Positions 23,634-35,729 of a DNA stretch of 64,000 nucleotides are shown piece after piece. Within the stretch, counting starts at the first letter, position 1. Each line of letters opens with the position of its first letter. The translations under genes and the position numbers were made by a program. The stretch lies in contig CM054140.1 of assembly GCA_028751875.1 (NCBI GenBank), positions 27,917,730-27,981,729 of the forward strand. Direction: 5' to 3'. Source of the stretch: Rapana venosa. Its lineage: Eukaryota > Mollusca > Gastropoda > Neogastropoda > Muricidae. Below the pieces are notes generated by a model. It did not search any database, had not been told where the DNA came from, and was given only the letters and a program-made list of their open reading frames with translations.

Positions 23634-23723
23634 GAAACTAATCCCAAGGTCACAGTTTAAAAGCATAACGTGTTACACGTGTTACACTTTATGCTTTTAG
23701 AATGTGACGCTGGGATTAGTTTC
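23634..23723. repeat. 90-bp near-perfect palindrome
   Basis: The two 45-base arms match at 39 positions when one is reverse complemented. The outer ends are GAAACTAATCCCA and TGGGATTAGTTTC, and AAAAGCATAA/TTATGCTTTT lies further in. The exact centre is CACGTG at 23,676-23,681, so there is no spacer. It could form a cruciform or a transcript hairpin, or be a small foldback element. No function is shown. Confidence 0.85.
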
Positions 23724-23787
23724 ATTCCTGACAAGCCCTTAGCATAATAACTGGCGTTCTCTATTCAAGGAGAAAAATCCCTCCAAA

Positions 23788-23822
23788 AGCGGAATGTGGC
23801 TGCCTATATGGCGAGATGATTG
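23788..23822 (+). mobile_element. Fragment of SINE family 3 tail motif
   Basis: GCGGAATGTGGCTGCCTATATGGCG matches, on this strand, the tail motif seen in reverse at 2,850-2,890 and 42,140-42,190. Confidence 0.45.
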
Positions 23823-23829
23823 AGAAAAG

Positions 23830-24835
23830 AGACGTACCTACAAACCTTTTGTCCAGTACGTACTAGCATATCAGGCTGATTCTCCAGTATGATGAGTGAG
23901 ACAGCACATATTGTGGGTGAACGCTGAGGTGTTAAGCTGAGGAACGCTCAGCAACAACAATAGCATTTGACAAGTATTAATATTGTTGTAACTTTTTTTT
24001 GTTACTTTTTTCCATTGCTGCTTTTCCAAAGCTAATAACTCTCATTTATGACATTACTGTGGCTGGGGGGGGGGGGTTGCCCCTGTCCTCTAATTTTCCA
24101 CTCCTGGTACAGTCAATACCGGTCAGTCAGTCTTTCAACCAGATGAACATTATGGTGGAGCATGCACAGGACATTCTGCGCGCACCAGCATCAGCTTAAC
24201 ACTAAAAACAAAAAAGATACAGTACATTCTATCCACAATCCACCCCTATTCTCCCCTCTACCGGGAATTGCGGACGACACACACACTGCGCGGACCTATG
24301 GGGAAGCTGAAGAAACCATAGTCACGCACGGGTCGTGTGTGTGACGTGCTGTGACTTCCAACCAGTGACACAGCCTTTAGGGCAGAAAGAACTCTTGAGG
24401 ATAGAGTCCCTTTCTGCAAACACGGATAGGATAACTAGGCCAAATCGGAGAGGCGGGGAGGGGGTGATCATCCTCAAAAAGTGTGCTACTTTTGGAGGCA
24501 AGACCCAGTAAGAACAACAGAAATAGCAGTGCTGCTAATGAGGAGTATGTTCAGTCCCCTTGACGTTGGGGTTGACTGTGACGTCACTGGCCAATAGTTA
24601 CATTTTTTTCAGGGGAAAATGTCTCGATTCATTTTTTCCTCTTCCACTCAAAAAGTTTATACATATGATCTCCACATTTTTTACTTCATCTCTGGTTGGA
24701 TTTTGTTGTGGACGGGGAAAAATGTAGATCTTTCCGATGACGTCGCCTAAAGTTTTAATTCTGTCGGTGACGTCACTCCAAACGGAGTTCAGGGAGATTG
24801 GGCACACCATGTAATGAAGCAGAACTGTATGACAG
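23830..24835. other. No recognisable gene
   Basis: A G-run near 24,065-24,076 and otherwise plain sequence. Confidence 0.4.
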
Positions 24836-24838
24836 TAG

Positions 24839-24905
24839 TTCTGAGGCCTAGTGGTTAGGGATCTGTCTAGCAAATGAAAGGTCCTTGGTTCGAATTTGAA
24901 CTGTA
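24839..24905 (+). mobile_element. tRNA-like SINE head
   Basis: A box-A-like CCTAGTGGTTAGGGATCTG and a box-B-like GGTTCGAATTT lie at tRNA-like spacing. The segment does not fold into an intact tRNA, so a SINE head is preferred over a tRNA gene. No family-specific body is recognised behind it. Confidence 0.55.
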
Positions 24906-25465
24906 ACCTTTAATTTTCCTCCTTTTCTCCACTTAACTTTTGGCAGTGGTCTGAGTCATTGTCTTTAAAAGATACGAAAACAAAATCCCCTTTGTAATAC
25001 GGGTTTTGCTCGCGCAAAAGAACATTCGCCAACAAAGGGTCGTTCTTGGTAACATTTGACAGAAACAAGCCACTCACGATGTAAGTAAATGGACACTAGA
25101 ACTCTGAGGGGTAGAGAAATGGTTGGCATTTTAAAGCAGGGAATCTTTATTCCCGGGGAAAGCAGCGTAAAGAGGACGTGGAGACATTTCTTGCAGTTAT
25201 GAGTACAACTGAACAGTCCGTTTGAAAGGCGAGTGAAGAAAAAGGCACATGATGCAGACAGGGAACTGGAATGCATAAACCTCTACAGGCAGTATGGTAC
25301 CCCTGATGAAAATGGAAAATCTTCTGTATTGGCATTAGTGATTTAGCTTTGGGAAAGTGTTCAATGTAGTGTTTTGTTGTGGGGGGGGGGGGTTATCTTA
25401 TTTCCTGTCTTCTTTGTTTGTTCTTCTGCTGTTTGTACCCTTCAACCTTTCGAAACCATTAACTG

Positions 25466-25585
25466 CAGGATTTACATTATGAATATTTCATTCGTTCTGG
25501 GTTGTTTTTTATTACCAAAGGTGTAAAAGATTGACATTATAAATATTTCATTCGTTCTGGGATTTTTACCAAAGGTGTAAAAGTT
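25466..25585. repeat. Two-copy tandem duplication, about 60-65 bp
   Basis: ACATTATGAATATTTCATTC with TTCTGGG and ACCAAAGGTGTAAAAG is repeated almost exactly as ACATTATAAATATTTCATTC with the same end. The second unit is slightly shorter. Confidence 0.85.
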
Positions 25586-25589
25586 ATCT

Positions 25590-26680
25590 TTGGGCTGTTT
25601 AAAGGATCTGCTTAACTGAACCGTTTACTCTGAACCCCTGTGAAAACATAGGGAGGACAGGCCCAAGACCTTTCCCCGGGCGGCCTTTGGGTTAATGTGC
25701 TCTGCAGCAATGTTTCATTGGTCGGCTTTTCTTTCAAACAAAGAAGTCCCTCATTGCTGTTTTGTCATATTATCATAACAACGTTTTGTTAGCCATCACC
25801 ATTTCTGGGAGTTATGTACGATATAAATCCTGTGTTAGCGGACACCTTACAATCGGCTGTATATATCAGCATCAGACAAGAAGACAGGACGATTCATGAC
25901 TACGTATCAGTGACCCATCGCTGTGTTCCGCAGTCATCCCATCACAACCCACCACAGCCCCTTGTTGATGTGTGTTAGTAGGTCAAGAAATAGACCTCAC
26001 GTACGGCCTGCGTACGGTACGTGCTGTGACGGCAAGGGCCGGTTCTATTTTGAGCCTGGTCTGATCCCGAGAGTATAGGAACAAAGTTTGCATCGGACGT
26101 TAAAAAATGAACAGACTGAACTGGAGGAGGAGGTCAGGTTTGGATTCTCAATATTCAGTGATGGCATCTGGTCTCTGATGTGATTTATGCATTGCGCAGC
26201 TTTGATACTGTTCTGCGTAGTCAGCATATCAGTCACATGAAATATAAGAAAAAGAAGCAGGCATCGCCATGAAATATGTCAGTTTAGTGGGAATGATTCT
26301 GACTATGAAGACTGTATCTGTCTACTGCTTTTCTGAATCTGGTAAAACTTTATCTACCTCAATGGTTTGGCTTAGCAGACTGCAAAAACTTTAAGGCGGA
26401 ACTGTGGTTTTCCAAATGATGATTTTTATCATGAGATGAAAAATACCGTATATAATAAACAGTAAATTCTTAGAAAAATTCTGACTCAGTATTCAAGCGA
26501 AAAATAAGTTATCGTAGAGATAACAAAATTTGTATTTCATTCACAGCAATATCCTCACTCTGGCATTCTGTGTGAGTGTTGGCTTAGAGATTTCTGTTTC
26601 TGTCAGCAATGATATTACTTTAAACTTTTTTTTAATAGCATAAAGCATAAAATCCACTGCGGTTCTCTGGTTCGCGCACA
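25590..26680. other. No recognisable gene
   Basis: AT-rich sequence without an identifiable exon or repeat. Confidence 0.4.
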
Positions 26681-26683
26681 AGC

Positions 26684-26739
26684 AAGTACACACACACACA
26701 CTTACACACACACACACACACACACTTACACACACACAC

Positions 26740-26816
<77 letters not shown>
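26684..26816. repeat. (CA)n microsatellite
   Basis: A CA run with CTTACA interruptions in its first third, then pure. Confidence 0.97.
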
Positions 26817-26818
<2 letters not shown>

Positions 26819-27413
26819 CGTCTCTCTCCTTTCCAAAATAACATTCCATTTTAAGCTCTAGACTTAAAACTCCACGTGTAATATTACCAAAATTCTTTCA
26901 GCATAAAAAAAAAACAACCGACAGTTGCAGACGTTGTAAAAGCAATATCTGAAACTTTTTTCCTGTCCATATGGTATCTCTCTCCCTGATCAAGGCAGAC
27001 ATTTGCTACATTTATAGCTCTTGGAGCGCTTTCCCCCTAGCTCCGCCCTCCACCCTCCCCACACTACCCCCATGCATTCTCCTCTCTCTCTCTTCTCCTC
27101 CCCACCCTCCTCCCCGCGCCCCCACCCCTCCGTGGCTAGCTGCTGTGGCGAGATGCAGATAGCGGAGACATTTGGACATGGGCAAGCAATGGCGAACGGA
27201 CGATCAACATTGGGAGAGATGTTTTGCTGCTGATGGCATATCAGTATTCATGGAGTCGCCCCACAGTCTGCATTATTTTCGTGTTGGGCTCTCTGAAAAC
27301 CAAAGGACGCTTCGGATTGTTTAGGGGCGCTGACTGTCTGTCTGTCTGTCCGTCTGTCAGCCTGTCTAATCCTAAAGCATATGTCTTATATCAAGGACAG
27401 TACAGGATTGTTG

Positions 27414-27416
<3 letters not shown>

Positions 27417-27482
<66 letters not shown>

Positions 27483-27485
27483 CAT
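27417..27485. repeat. (CA)n microsatellite
   Basis: A CA run with a single AAAC interruption. A pyrimidine-rich stretch precedes it at 27,040-27,140, and (TGTC)n at 27,333-27,355. I see no gene. Confidence 0.95.
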
Positions 27486-27594
27486 AAAGTAGCGTTGTTT
27501 TCTGGGTTTTCTGCTGCGAAAGCTTTTTCTGACGTCAGCATCCTTATTTTTTTGTCATTTCCTATAGTAAAGTCCCTTTAGTTTCTTTATTTGC

Positions 27595-27990
27595 ATTTGT
27601 TTATGTTTTTCTGTTGGGGGAATTGCAATCCTTGGGGGCATTGCTCAGCCGTGGAACTCTACTTGCAATTAGCACTTGTCAGATGTACAGTATTATATCG
27701 CTGGACGGACATTCTTCTATCCTGGTTAAATGTTGTAAATGTCTTGTCCAGTGCAGGGCTTACTTTATTTCAATATCTAGAGTTCAAAATTAATCTCAAT
27801 AACTGATCGCACATGTAAAGCCTGAGCTACTCGTGCCATTACAGGCGATTTGAACATTTCTGTTTTGTTTGTGGACTGGTGAGTATGTATGTACAATGTC
27901 ACTAATTCTGTTGTACATTGGTATGCCACAGTGTTGTGACACTTGCAGTGGCAGTGATTTTTGTCGTGGCATGTTCCTATATCAGAAAGA
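27595..27990. other. No recognisable gene
   Basis: Nothing identifiable in this stretch. Confidence 0.35.
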
Positions 27991-27994
27991 CCTT

Positions 27995-28135
27995 GAGTGA
28001 TAGTCTGGGCGCTAGTCTTTCGAATGAGGCGAAAAACTAAGGTCCCGTATGCAACACACGTTTGGTGCATATTTAGGGACCCAGAACAACAAGAGCTATC
28101 CCTGGCAAAATCCCATGGAAAATTACCCAGGGGTA
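27995..28135 (+). mobile_element. SINE family 1, core and middle fragment
   Basis: GTCTGGGCGCTAGTCTTTCG followed by a core variant and by ACAACAAGAGCTATCCCTGG matches 19,860-19,975 in order. The head and tail are missing. Confidence 0.75.
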
Positions 28136-28139
28136 CAGG

Positions 28140-28490
28140 CTGGAATGTCGCGGGCTGCACTCCCATAATCCTAGTGTTTTCTGGACTCTGGCCGGCTCCT
28201 ACCCAAAGTGAGTTTGCTATGGGTTCATGGAGAAGACTGGGACCTCATAGTAGAGCTTCATCCACATTATGGGTCGATTTAGCGTGTTGCTCAAATTACC
28301 TGACCAACACTGCAGGTATCTGTCTCTCCTGGGCCTTGTTGTCACCGGAATATATTATGCTAGGAAGCGTAGAGTACAGGTCTGCTAGGAGGTCTCAAAG
28401 CACATGCAATTCCATAGCTGCACCCTTGCATCACCCTCATCACCATTGATCTTCATATAATAAAAGAATTTTGTCTCAGATCTAGTGGAC
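28140..28490 (+). mobile_element. SINE family 4, second copy
   Basis: Matches 2,725-3,075 in order: TTTGCTATG, AAGACTGGGACC, AGCTTCA-CCACATT, ACTGCAGGTATCTG, GCGTAGAGTACAG, GATCTTCAT. It lacks about 75 bp present in the first copy. It directly abuts the family 1 fragment at 27,995, giving a composite. Confidence 0.65.
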
Positions 28491-28619
28491 CCAGTTGCTC
28501 TGGTCTCATAGTGGTCTCAGTTTCGGTTTCCTCATACACTTCTGTGCTTGTGGTGACACTGTGTCAAAGCCTTGGGGTTGCAGATTCTCAGAACAGATTC
28601 ATTGGAAGGACGTTGTGGT

Positions 28620-29045
28620 GGTTACCCCCCACCCCCACCCCCAACCCCATCACCACCACCCCCCAGTTTGGCGTCTCACTCTGTGTGGCTCCACAGCTAC
28701 CTGTCATTGTTGTTAGTAGGGGGCTTAGAAGGTCGTGTCATGCGTATGTTAGCTTAGAACAAGAACCACAGAACATCACCAAAGTGGCCCAGCAGCAGTC
28801 CAGGGCCCCTCTGGTTGGTGGCCCGTGGTGGCCACACATAGATAAGCTCCCTGTGGACCTCTGACCTTGAACATGCGACATGATGAATCTGGGTATGGCT
28901 GGGATCGAGATGAGCAACGTGGAAACAGTACGACAGGAACGTCACAGAAAGATGACACATCCAAAAAAAAGGTTTCAAATCCTATTTAAAAAAAAAAGAA
29001 AGATCTAGGGAAACAAGAACACGTGCAGACAGGAAATTTTCTTAG
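28620..29045. other. CCA-rich patch, no gene
   Basis: A (CACCCC)n-like patch lies at 28,626-28,664. The remainder carries no recognised exon. Confidence 0.4.
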
Positions 29046-29049
29046 GAAT

Positions 29050-29160
29050 TAATGCGTGGCGCTGCCGTTGCGGTGACACGCTCTTCTCAAAGAAAGCAGC
29101 CCAAATTTCAGACAAAGAAATCTACTATGACTGAAAGTGATATACAAGACAATAAATTCA
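29050..29160 (+). mobile_element. SINE family 1, diverged 3' tail
   Basis: GTGGCGCTGCCGTTGCGGTG and AGCAGCCCAAATTTCA follow the family 1 tail order, ending in CAATAAATTC. It is more diverged than the copies at 366 and 19,668. Confidence 0.7.
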
Positions 29161-29244
29161 AATCAGAATCAATACAACAAAATACTATTTCCATTATGCT
29201 CTGACCAGATAGGATCCCCTCTCCTCAGCACTGCCTCTGTCAGA

Positions 29245-29520
29245 ACTGAGTGATCTTTGGTCGATGTCTGACCTCTGTCCTTTTTCCTCCATCACAAACA
29301 TGTGACCTTTGGTCCACGTCTGACCTGTCTCCTGAAACTGACTGGTCGTGCTCTGTCCTCTTTCCTCCATCACAAACTTGTGACCTTTGGTCCACGTCTG
29401 ACCTCTGTCCTTTTTCCTCCATCACAAACGTGTGACCTTTGGTCCACGTCTGACCTCTGTCCTTTTTCCTCCATCAGAAACTTGTGACCTTTGTCCCACG
29501 TCTGACCTCAGTCCTTTTTT
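29245..29520. repeat. 52-bp minisatellite, 5 units
   Basis: Units carry TGTGACCTTTGGTCCACGTC, TGACCTCTGTCC and TTCCTCCATCACAAAC. The second unit has a 26-bp internal insertion. A G-run of 16 follows at 29,532-29,547. Confidence 0.92.
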
Positions 29521-29549
29521 CAAATAGATTCGGGGGGGGGGGGGGGGAT

Positions 29550-29995
29550 ATCGAAAAGATTTGTTAATATTTTGACTGTCTCCTTCTAAGAATACAGTAG
29601 TCATTGTTGTTGATGATGAAGATGCTGATAACAAAGATGAAAATGATGATGATAATGTCATTGTTGTTGTTGTTTTTTATTGTTTGGGGTTTTTTCTAGG
29701 AGAAGGATATTTTTCTTCCCATATTTTCCCTAGAAGCTGTTGGCCCAGGCTATAAGATTTGTTTGTTTAAAAAAAAGTAAATGTTAAAGTAGACTCATTT
29801 GAAAAATGTTTGTGTTTTGTTTTGTTTTTATTACTGTCTATGCAGTGTATACAGTTTTTGAATCGTTGGTGAAATATTTTGCATTCATTCTTGTAACCCT
29901 TCTTTTGTATGCTGAATATTTTTTAGGCTGATCTGCCTGTCTTCTTTCTTTCTCTGTAAGTACTTCTTACTGGAAGTGAATTCACACAACAAGAT
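29550..29995. other. No recognisable gene
   Basis: (GAT)n and (GTT)n short runs near 29,605-29,672. Nothing else identified. Confidence 0.4.
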
Positions 29996-29997
29996 TC

Positions 29998-29998
29998 G

Positions 29999-30081
<83 letters not shown>

Positions 30082-30090
30082 CTATCTCAC
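29998..30090. repeat. (TC)n-(TATC)n microsatellite
   Basis: A TC run passes into a TATC run. Confidence 0.97.
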
Positions 30091-30351
30091 TGCACTGAGT
30101 AGCTTCCCTTGTGTGGCCCGCCAGCAAGACGTAGCTATAACTCCTCAGCTGTCATAAAACTGGCAACATTTTCATCATCACACTGTAGTCAAGATGCCTG
30201 CTGAAGGACTCTCATCAACGCTAGAGGGAATGCTGAGTGGAATGCTGTGCTGAAAGAAATGTCTGTGTCTTCTTTTCAAATTCACGGCAGAGACGCTCAT
30301 TCAGACTGTTCCCATTCTAAGATCGGTCACCTTCAACTTCGATTCAACGCC

Positions 30352-30366
30352 CTCTGTGTGTGTGTC

Positions 30367-30455
<89 letters not shown>

Positions 30456-30625
30456 TGTGTGTACGTACGCACGCACGCACGCACGCACGCACGCGCAATG
30501 AATCACCTTTGTAGGGAACTTAGATATTGTGAATGTGTGTGTGTCTGTCTGTGTCTGTATGTGCGTGCGTGCGTGTGTGTGTGTGTGTGCGTGGGTGGGT
30601 GTGTGCGCGCGCACGTGCGCGCTGC
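30352..30625. repeat. (GT)n and (GCAC)n compound tract
   Basis: A GT run of about 85 bp passes into GTACGTACGCACGCAC. After about 45 bp of unique sequence a second GT/GC-rich run follows. Open frames across it are compositional. Confidence 0.95.
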
Positions 30626-30950
30626 ACGCAGTGAATCCCCTTTGCAGAAAAGAGAAACCCCCAAAGCCAAAGGACGGCAGCACAGGCATCGATCTGACCA
30701 CTGGCTGGCTACACAATGCTCTCTAAAAGTGAAACCCATCTGCAAATTGGCCGCAGTAAAAAACACACACACATGCATGTATGAATGCCCAGCCATTTAT
30801 AAAACAGAAAGAAATACAACGAAACACAAAATACAACACATAGAAAGAAGGAGAAAGGCGGGGAGGAGAAAATCAATATATAACTTATGTCTTGGCGTAA
30901 TTTGTGTGGGCATCCAAGCTCTCTCTGTCTCTGTTTCTCTCCGTCTCTTT

Positions 30951-30955
30951 CTCTC

Positions 30956-30987
<32 letters not shown>

Positions 30988-30996
30988 CTCGGCCGT

Positions 30997-31073
<77 letters not shown>

Positions 31074-31075
31074 AC
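30951..31075. repeat. (TA)n and (TC)n microsatellites
   Basis: TA at about 30,957-30,984 and TC at about 31,000-31,071. A (GT)n stretch follows at 31,218-31,266. Confidence 0.95.
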
Positions 31076-31425
31076 TTCCATTGTGATCCATCGGCCTTGT
31101 ATGGCACATTGCCTGTGTTGAAACGTCTGATATACTTTCTGTATGACTCTATAATTATGATTATTTTATTCATTAATTCATTTATTCATTCGTTCATTCA
31201 TTCATTTTTTTCATCCGTATGTGTGTGTGTGCGCGCGCTTGTGTGTGTGTGTGTGTGTGTGTGTGCAGTTCTGTTTCTTATCTCCTCATCCCGCCCTTCA
31301 CTTAACCGCTAATTGTGGACTCACCCTTCTCTTTCGGACTGCTGAGGCTATGTTGATTTTTCGACTGGAGTGAACTTTTTCTGCACATCGGCATGTTATT
31401 GTTGGCTTTTATGTCCACACACATG

Positions 31426-31447
31426 CCCCCCCCCCCCCCCCCCCCCC
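31426..31447. repeat. Poly-C tract (22 C)
   Basis: An uninterrupted C-run followed by pyrimidine-rich sequence that leads up to a SINE. Confidence 0.95.
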
Positions 31448-31532
31448 ACCTCCCTCTTCCTCCTTCACCTTTCCTCTCCCTTTTTGGTTTATAGCCTCCT
31501 CCTCTATCTCATTCTCTCTCTATCTCTCTCTT

Positions 31533-31742
31533 GCAGAACATCTTGCGCACACGTTAAAACCCGTTCCGCTTTTCGGAAGAGTAGGCCATTATGTGCCGGT
31601 GGGAACGGATGACAAAATTGATAAAACTGTATACACACGGGTACTGGATAAAAAATTAAAAAAAAGAACATGAGTGCCTCTCTCCCTCTTTCTCATAAGT
31701 GCTTATTCCATTATCCTCGATATAAAAGAGTAAAAAAAAAAT
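31533..31742 (+). mobile_element. SINE family 2, copy starting at GCAGAACATCTTGCGC
   Basis: It begins abruptly after a TC-rich stretch with GCAGAACATCTTGCGCACAC. It carries the GTGCCGGTGGGAACGG block and ends at CCTCGATATAAAAGAG plus an A-tail. A (TC)n run of about 70 bp follows at 31,747-31,820. It shares its 5' boundary with the copies at 35,530-35,713 and 41,675-41,860. Confidence 0.85.
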
Positions 31743-31818
<76 letters not shown>

Positions 31819-31824
31819 CATCTC

Positions 31825-33545
31825 ATTCCCCGTCAACTTCCCCATTCCAGCCTCCTCTAACATCAAACACTTTGTAATAGCTGATACAGACTGGACATCG
31901 AAAAGATAGCTGTGTAAAGGAGGAATTACTGTAAGTATGTTTAGATTCCATATTTTGGTGGTGCCAGAAAAACAAGATTGTAACATGATGTGCTATATCA
32001 CATCGCACCGTTCACTGTGTCATGTCAGGGCTTCATAGAGTTGTGCATGTTGCTGTATAAGGTAGATGGTATCAGGTTGTGTTTTCTAAATCGGCATCCA
32101 CACCACAGGCTGTGTAGTCTCTGCCAGGTTAAACCGTGCCATATCACGGCAGCGCCGTACAGTTCGTTTTCTACCTTACAACCGAGACTTGTACTGTTGT
32201 GTAACATAATTTCTTGAAATGTTTAAGAGACAGAGAGAGCACAGAGATAGGGAGAGAGAGCGTACATCGAATGTACTATCGCATTAAACAGATTAGTGCT
32301 GTTTTCCATTGGGGTTGGGGCCTTAAGTCCAACAAGAACACTTTACCCAATATATCAGACAACCCAACCAACGCTGAGACCACATTAGGGCTGCCACAAC
32401 ACAGAAGATAAGTAACTCATAGTGAGCTATGTCAAACAATTATACTGGTCACTTACTTTCCTGCTGGTTTCCATTCTGTTTTTAAGAGAGGGAAAAACTG
32501 ATAGAAAGTAATCTGGTTCTTTTTGGTATTTGTTTAGTTAATTTGGCTTTGATGAAAATGCGTCTGTATTGCTCACCTTCAGATAGTTATACGTTCTGTG
32601 AGTTTTAAACCCAACTGGAAGGACAGAAACTTCCTGTGGATGGATTCCATCATGGCGTTCTTTATTCATGCCCTACTACCGTGAAGAACTTTAACAAAAT
32701 TAAGTTATATCATTTCATTAAGTGCTATACCTCAGCATCACGTTTTTGCCTATGTTCTTCCTGTTCTATAATGTATCAATAGTTTTCTGGTTGTTTTGTA
32801 TTAACTTGTACAGCAGATTAGATTTAAAAGGTTGCTTTCAGATATTGAAGTACTTATAAGACAGCTATACGTGTGTTAAACGGTCTCTTTGATTCGTTAC
32901 ACATTGTGGCACATGGGAGCTTAAAAACACTCAGTATGATATCCAAGGGCATCCTGCATGATGCTGACTGTGTAAAGAAAAACACCATTGTCTATCAAGC
33001 ACCGCAGACATTTGAGCAGAAACCCGACGTTTTGTGTAGGACGACCCTAACCTAACATCACTATGGTTCATGTCAGGATTGCAAGCTGTTGAGAAAGGTG
33101 TTACGCAGGTATTGATTTGCAGCCTGAAATAGCACAGTGAGACGTGGGATCAGCTTTTGACAGGAAGGATGTGAATGAGAGGGCAGGGCTGCAACAGTCA
33201 ATGACAGCCACAAAAACAGCAACATCACTTTCCTCCACTTTCCCAAGCTGGTTCAAAACTTCAACATTCTGCCTGAATGAACTCATCACAACCTAGATCC
33301 AGTACCTAAATTTCAGTTTATTGTCACTCTAATCAGTAGGTAATTCTGCTTCTTTGGAACAGATTTAATGCATGGGCGTTTGCTTTGTCCGCCAGAAAAT
33401 AAGTTCTTTACTTCAGTTTGGCAGCAGTGTCTGAGACTGGTAACAGAATTCTACCTTACAATGTACTACGTCTGCACGATCTAGATTGTTTGATGACTAG
33501 ATGGCCTCCTTGCGTACTAGCTCCCAATAACGCTTGTGTACTGAT
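31825..33545. other. Unique-looking sequence, no recognisable gene
   Basis: AT-rich, with few repeats. I looked for exon-like segments, including the T1 domain expected upstream of the channel exons, and found none. Confidence 0.45.
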
Positions 33546-33556
33546 GTGAACGTGCA

Positions 33557-33680
33557 GAAGCACACACGCATGCGTATATCACATAAGCACGCATGTACAC
33601 GCACGTACGCACGCGCGCGCGCACACACACACACTCACACACGCACGCGTATACCCACACACACACATACATACATATAC

Positions 33681-33750
<70 letters not shown>
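33557..33750. repeat. Compound (CG/CA)n-(TA)n tract
   Basis: Alternating purine-pyrimidine sequence runs from CGCACGCGCGCGCGCACACA to about 58 bp of TA at 33,690-33,750. Confidence 0.95.
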
Positions 33751-33751
<1 letters not shown>

Positions 33752-34074
33752 AAAAACAATTATACCATAAATCAGTGATTCAGTGTGATTACAGCTGTGT
33801 AAAGTGACTTTGCTGTCGGTGGGGGAGGGGGGATCTGTTTTGTTCCTTGTCGCGAATATTTGTTATATTTGGGGGTTTTTTAATGTTTCTGGGTTGTTGG
33901 GGTTTTTTGGTATGGAGCTGCTCTTATGCCTCTCATCCTGATATCAACACACCCTGGCTTTTTCTGTCCTACTCTCACAGCAGATAATAAGTTGTGAATG
34001 TTTGCCCGCAGTAAGTAGCAGGCGATGTCCTTCATCGGTCCATTCTGTAGGGAACGCAGAAGGAGAAGGTTCAT

Positions 34075-35215
34075 TGTGTGAGCATCTCTGCATCTGTCTC
34101 CCTCTGCATCTGTCTCCCTCTGCATCTTCTCCCTCTGCATCTGTCTGCATCTGTCTCCCTCTGCATCTCTCCCCTCTGCTCTCATCTCCCTCTGATTCTC
34201 CCCTCTGTATGTCTCCCTCTGTATCTGTCCCCTCTGCATCTGTCTCCCTCTGTATGTCTCCCTTATCTGTATCTGTCACCCTCTGTACTGTCTCCCTCTG
34301 TATGTCTCCCTCTGTATCTGTCACCCTCTGCATCGTCTCTCCCTCTGCATCTGTCTCCCTCTGTATCTGTCACCCTCTGTATCTGTCTCCCTCTGTATGT
34401 CTCCCTCTGTATGTCTCCCTCTGTATCTGTCACCCTCTGCATCTGTCTCCCTCTGTATCTGTCTCCCTCTGTATCTGTCACCCTCTGTATCTGTCACCCT
34501 CTGTATCTGTCTCCCTCTGTATGTGTCACCTCTGTATCTGTCACCCTCTGTCATCTGTCTCCCTCTGCTCTGTCTCCCTCTGTATCTGTCACCCTCTGCA
34601 TCTGTCCTCTGCTCTTCTCCTCTGTATCTGTCACCCTCTGCATCTGTCTCCCTCTGTATCTGTCACCCTCTGCATCTGTCTCCCTCTGTATCTGTCACCC
34701 TCTGTATCTGTCCCCTCTGTATCTGTCACCCTCTGTATCTGTCCCCTCTGTATCTGTCACCCTCTGCTCTGTCACCCTCTGTATCTGTCTCCCTCTGCAT
34801 CTGTCCCTCCCCTCTTGTTCTTTTGCATCTTCCTCTGCATCTCTCGTCTCTCTCCCTCTGCATCTCTCTCCCTCTGTATCTGTCTCCCTCTGTATCTGTC
34901 TCCCTCTGTATGTCTCCCTCTGTATCTGTCACCCTCTGTATCTGTCTCCCTCTGTATGTCTCCCTCTCGTATCTTCGTACCCTCTGTATCTGTCTCCCTC
35001 TGTATGTCTCCCTCTGTATCTGTCACCCTCTGTATCTGTCTCCCTCTGTATGTCTCCCTCTGTATCTGTCACCCTCTGTATCTGTCTCCCTCTGTATGTC
35101 TCCCTCTGTATCTGTCACCCTCTGTATCTGTCTCCCTCTGTATCTGTCTCCCTCTGCGTCTGTCTCCCTCTGTATCTGTCTCCCTCTGCATCTGTCTCCC
35201 CCTGCATGTCTCCAT
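34075..35215. repeat. 16-bp minisatellite (about 1.1 kb)
   Basis: The basic unit is CTCTGTATCTGTCTCC with CAT/TAT and CTCC/CACC variants. Many 14-bp units read CTCTGTATGTCTCC. Because the unit lacks stop codons in several frames on both strands, it opens frames of up to 414 codons. These are composition artefacts, not genes. Confidence 0.95.
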
Positions 35216-35529
35216 CGCCGCTGACAACAGCAGGAGCTCCACCTAATACCACCAGGGTTTGCCATCTTTGTCTGTCTCTACTGACACCTCCGATAGCCCT
35301 CTCAGACCGCTCACTCCAGTAGTGTTGGTATATTTATCGTAGGATGTTGGTGTTCTGCCTGCCTTTTTTCTTTCTGCCTTGGGGACAACGTGTGTGAAAC
35401 CATGTGAAATGACATCGGTGATCGACTCCTGTGTGTGTAAGTGAAATGGAACGACGTCATAATAGATCCACTGCGTATGTGCAAGGAGTAATCTCGTGAT
35501 GAGGTCAGTGTGTGTGTGAGTGTAGGAGT

Positions 35530-35713
35530 GACTTTATTCTTTTTTTATTTATTCTTTTATATCGAGGATAATGGAATAAGCACTCATATGCTTTTTAAAA
35601 TCCAGTCCCTGTGTGTATGCGGTTTTGTAAGTTCTGTCTTCTGTTCCCACCAGCACACAAGGGCCAACTTTTCCGAAAAGTGGGACAGGATTTAACGTGT
35701 GCGCAAGATGTTC
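35530..35713 (-). mobile_element. SINE family 2, minus-strand copy
   Basis: On the minus strand it runs from GAACATCTTGCGCACACGTT at 35,713 to the CCTCGATATAAAAG block and an A-rich end. Identity with longer copies stops at the same point where the copies at 31,533 and 41,675 start. Confidence 0.85.
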
Positions 35714-35729
35714 GTTGAGTATGTATAGA

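Noticed and set aside
24839..24905. A tRNA gene
   Set aside because: The A and B boxes fit, but the arms do not pair into a cloverleaf and the 3' end is not tRNA-like. A SINE head is more likely.
34002..35322. Two overlapping open frames of 414 codons and shorter ones on both strands
   Set aside because: They lie within a 16-bp CTCTGTATCTGTCTCC minisatellite without stop codons. The peptides are pure repeat, and all frames are equally open.
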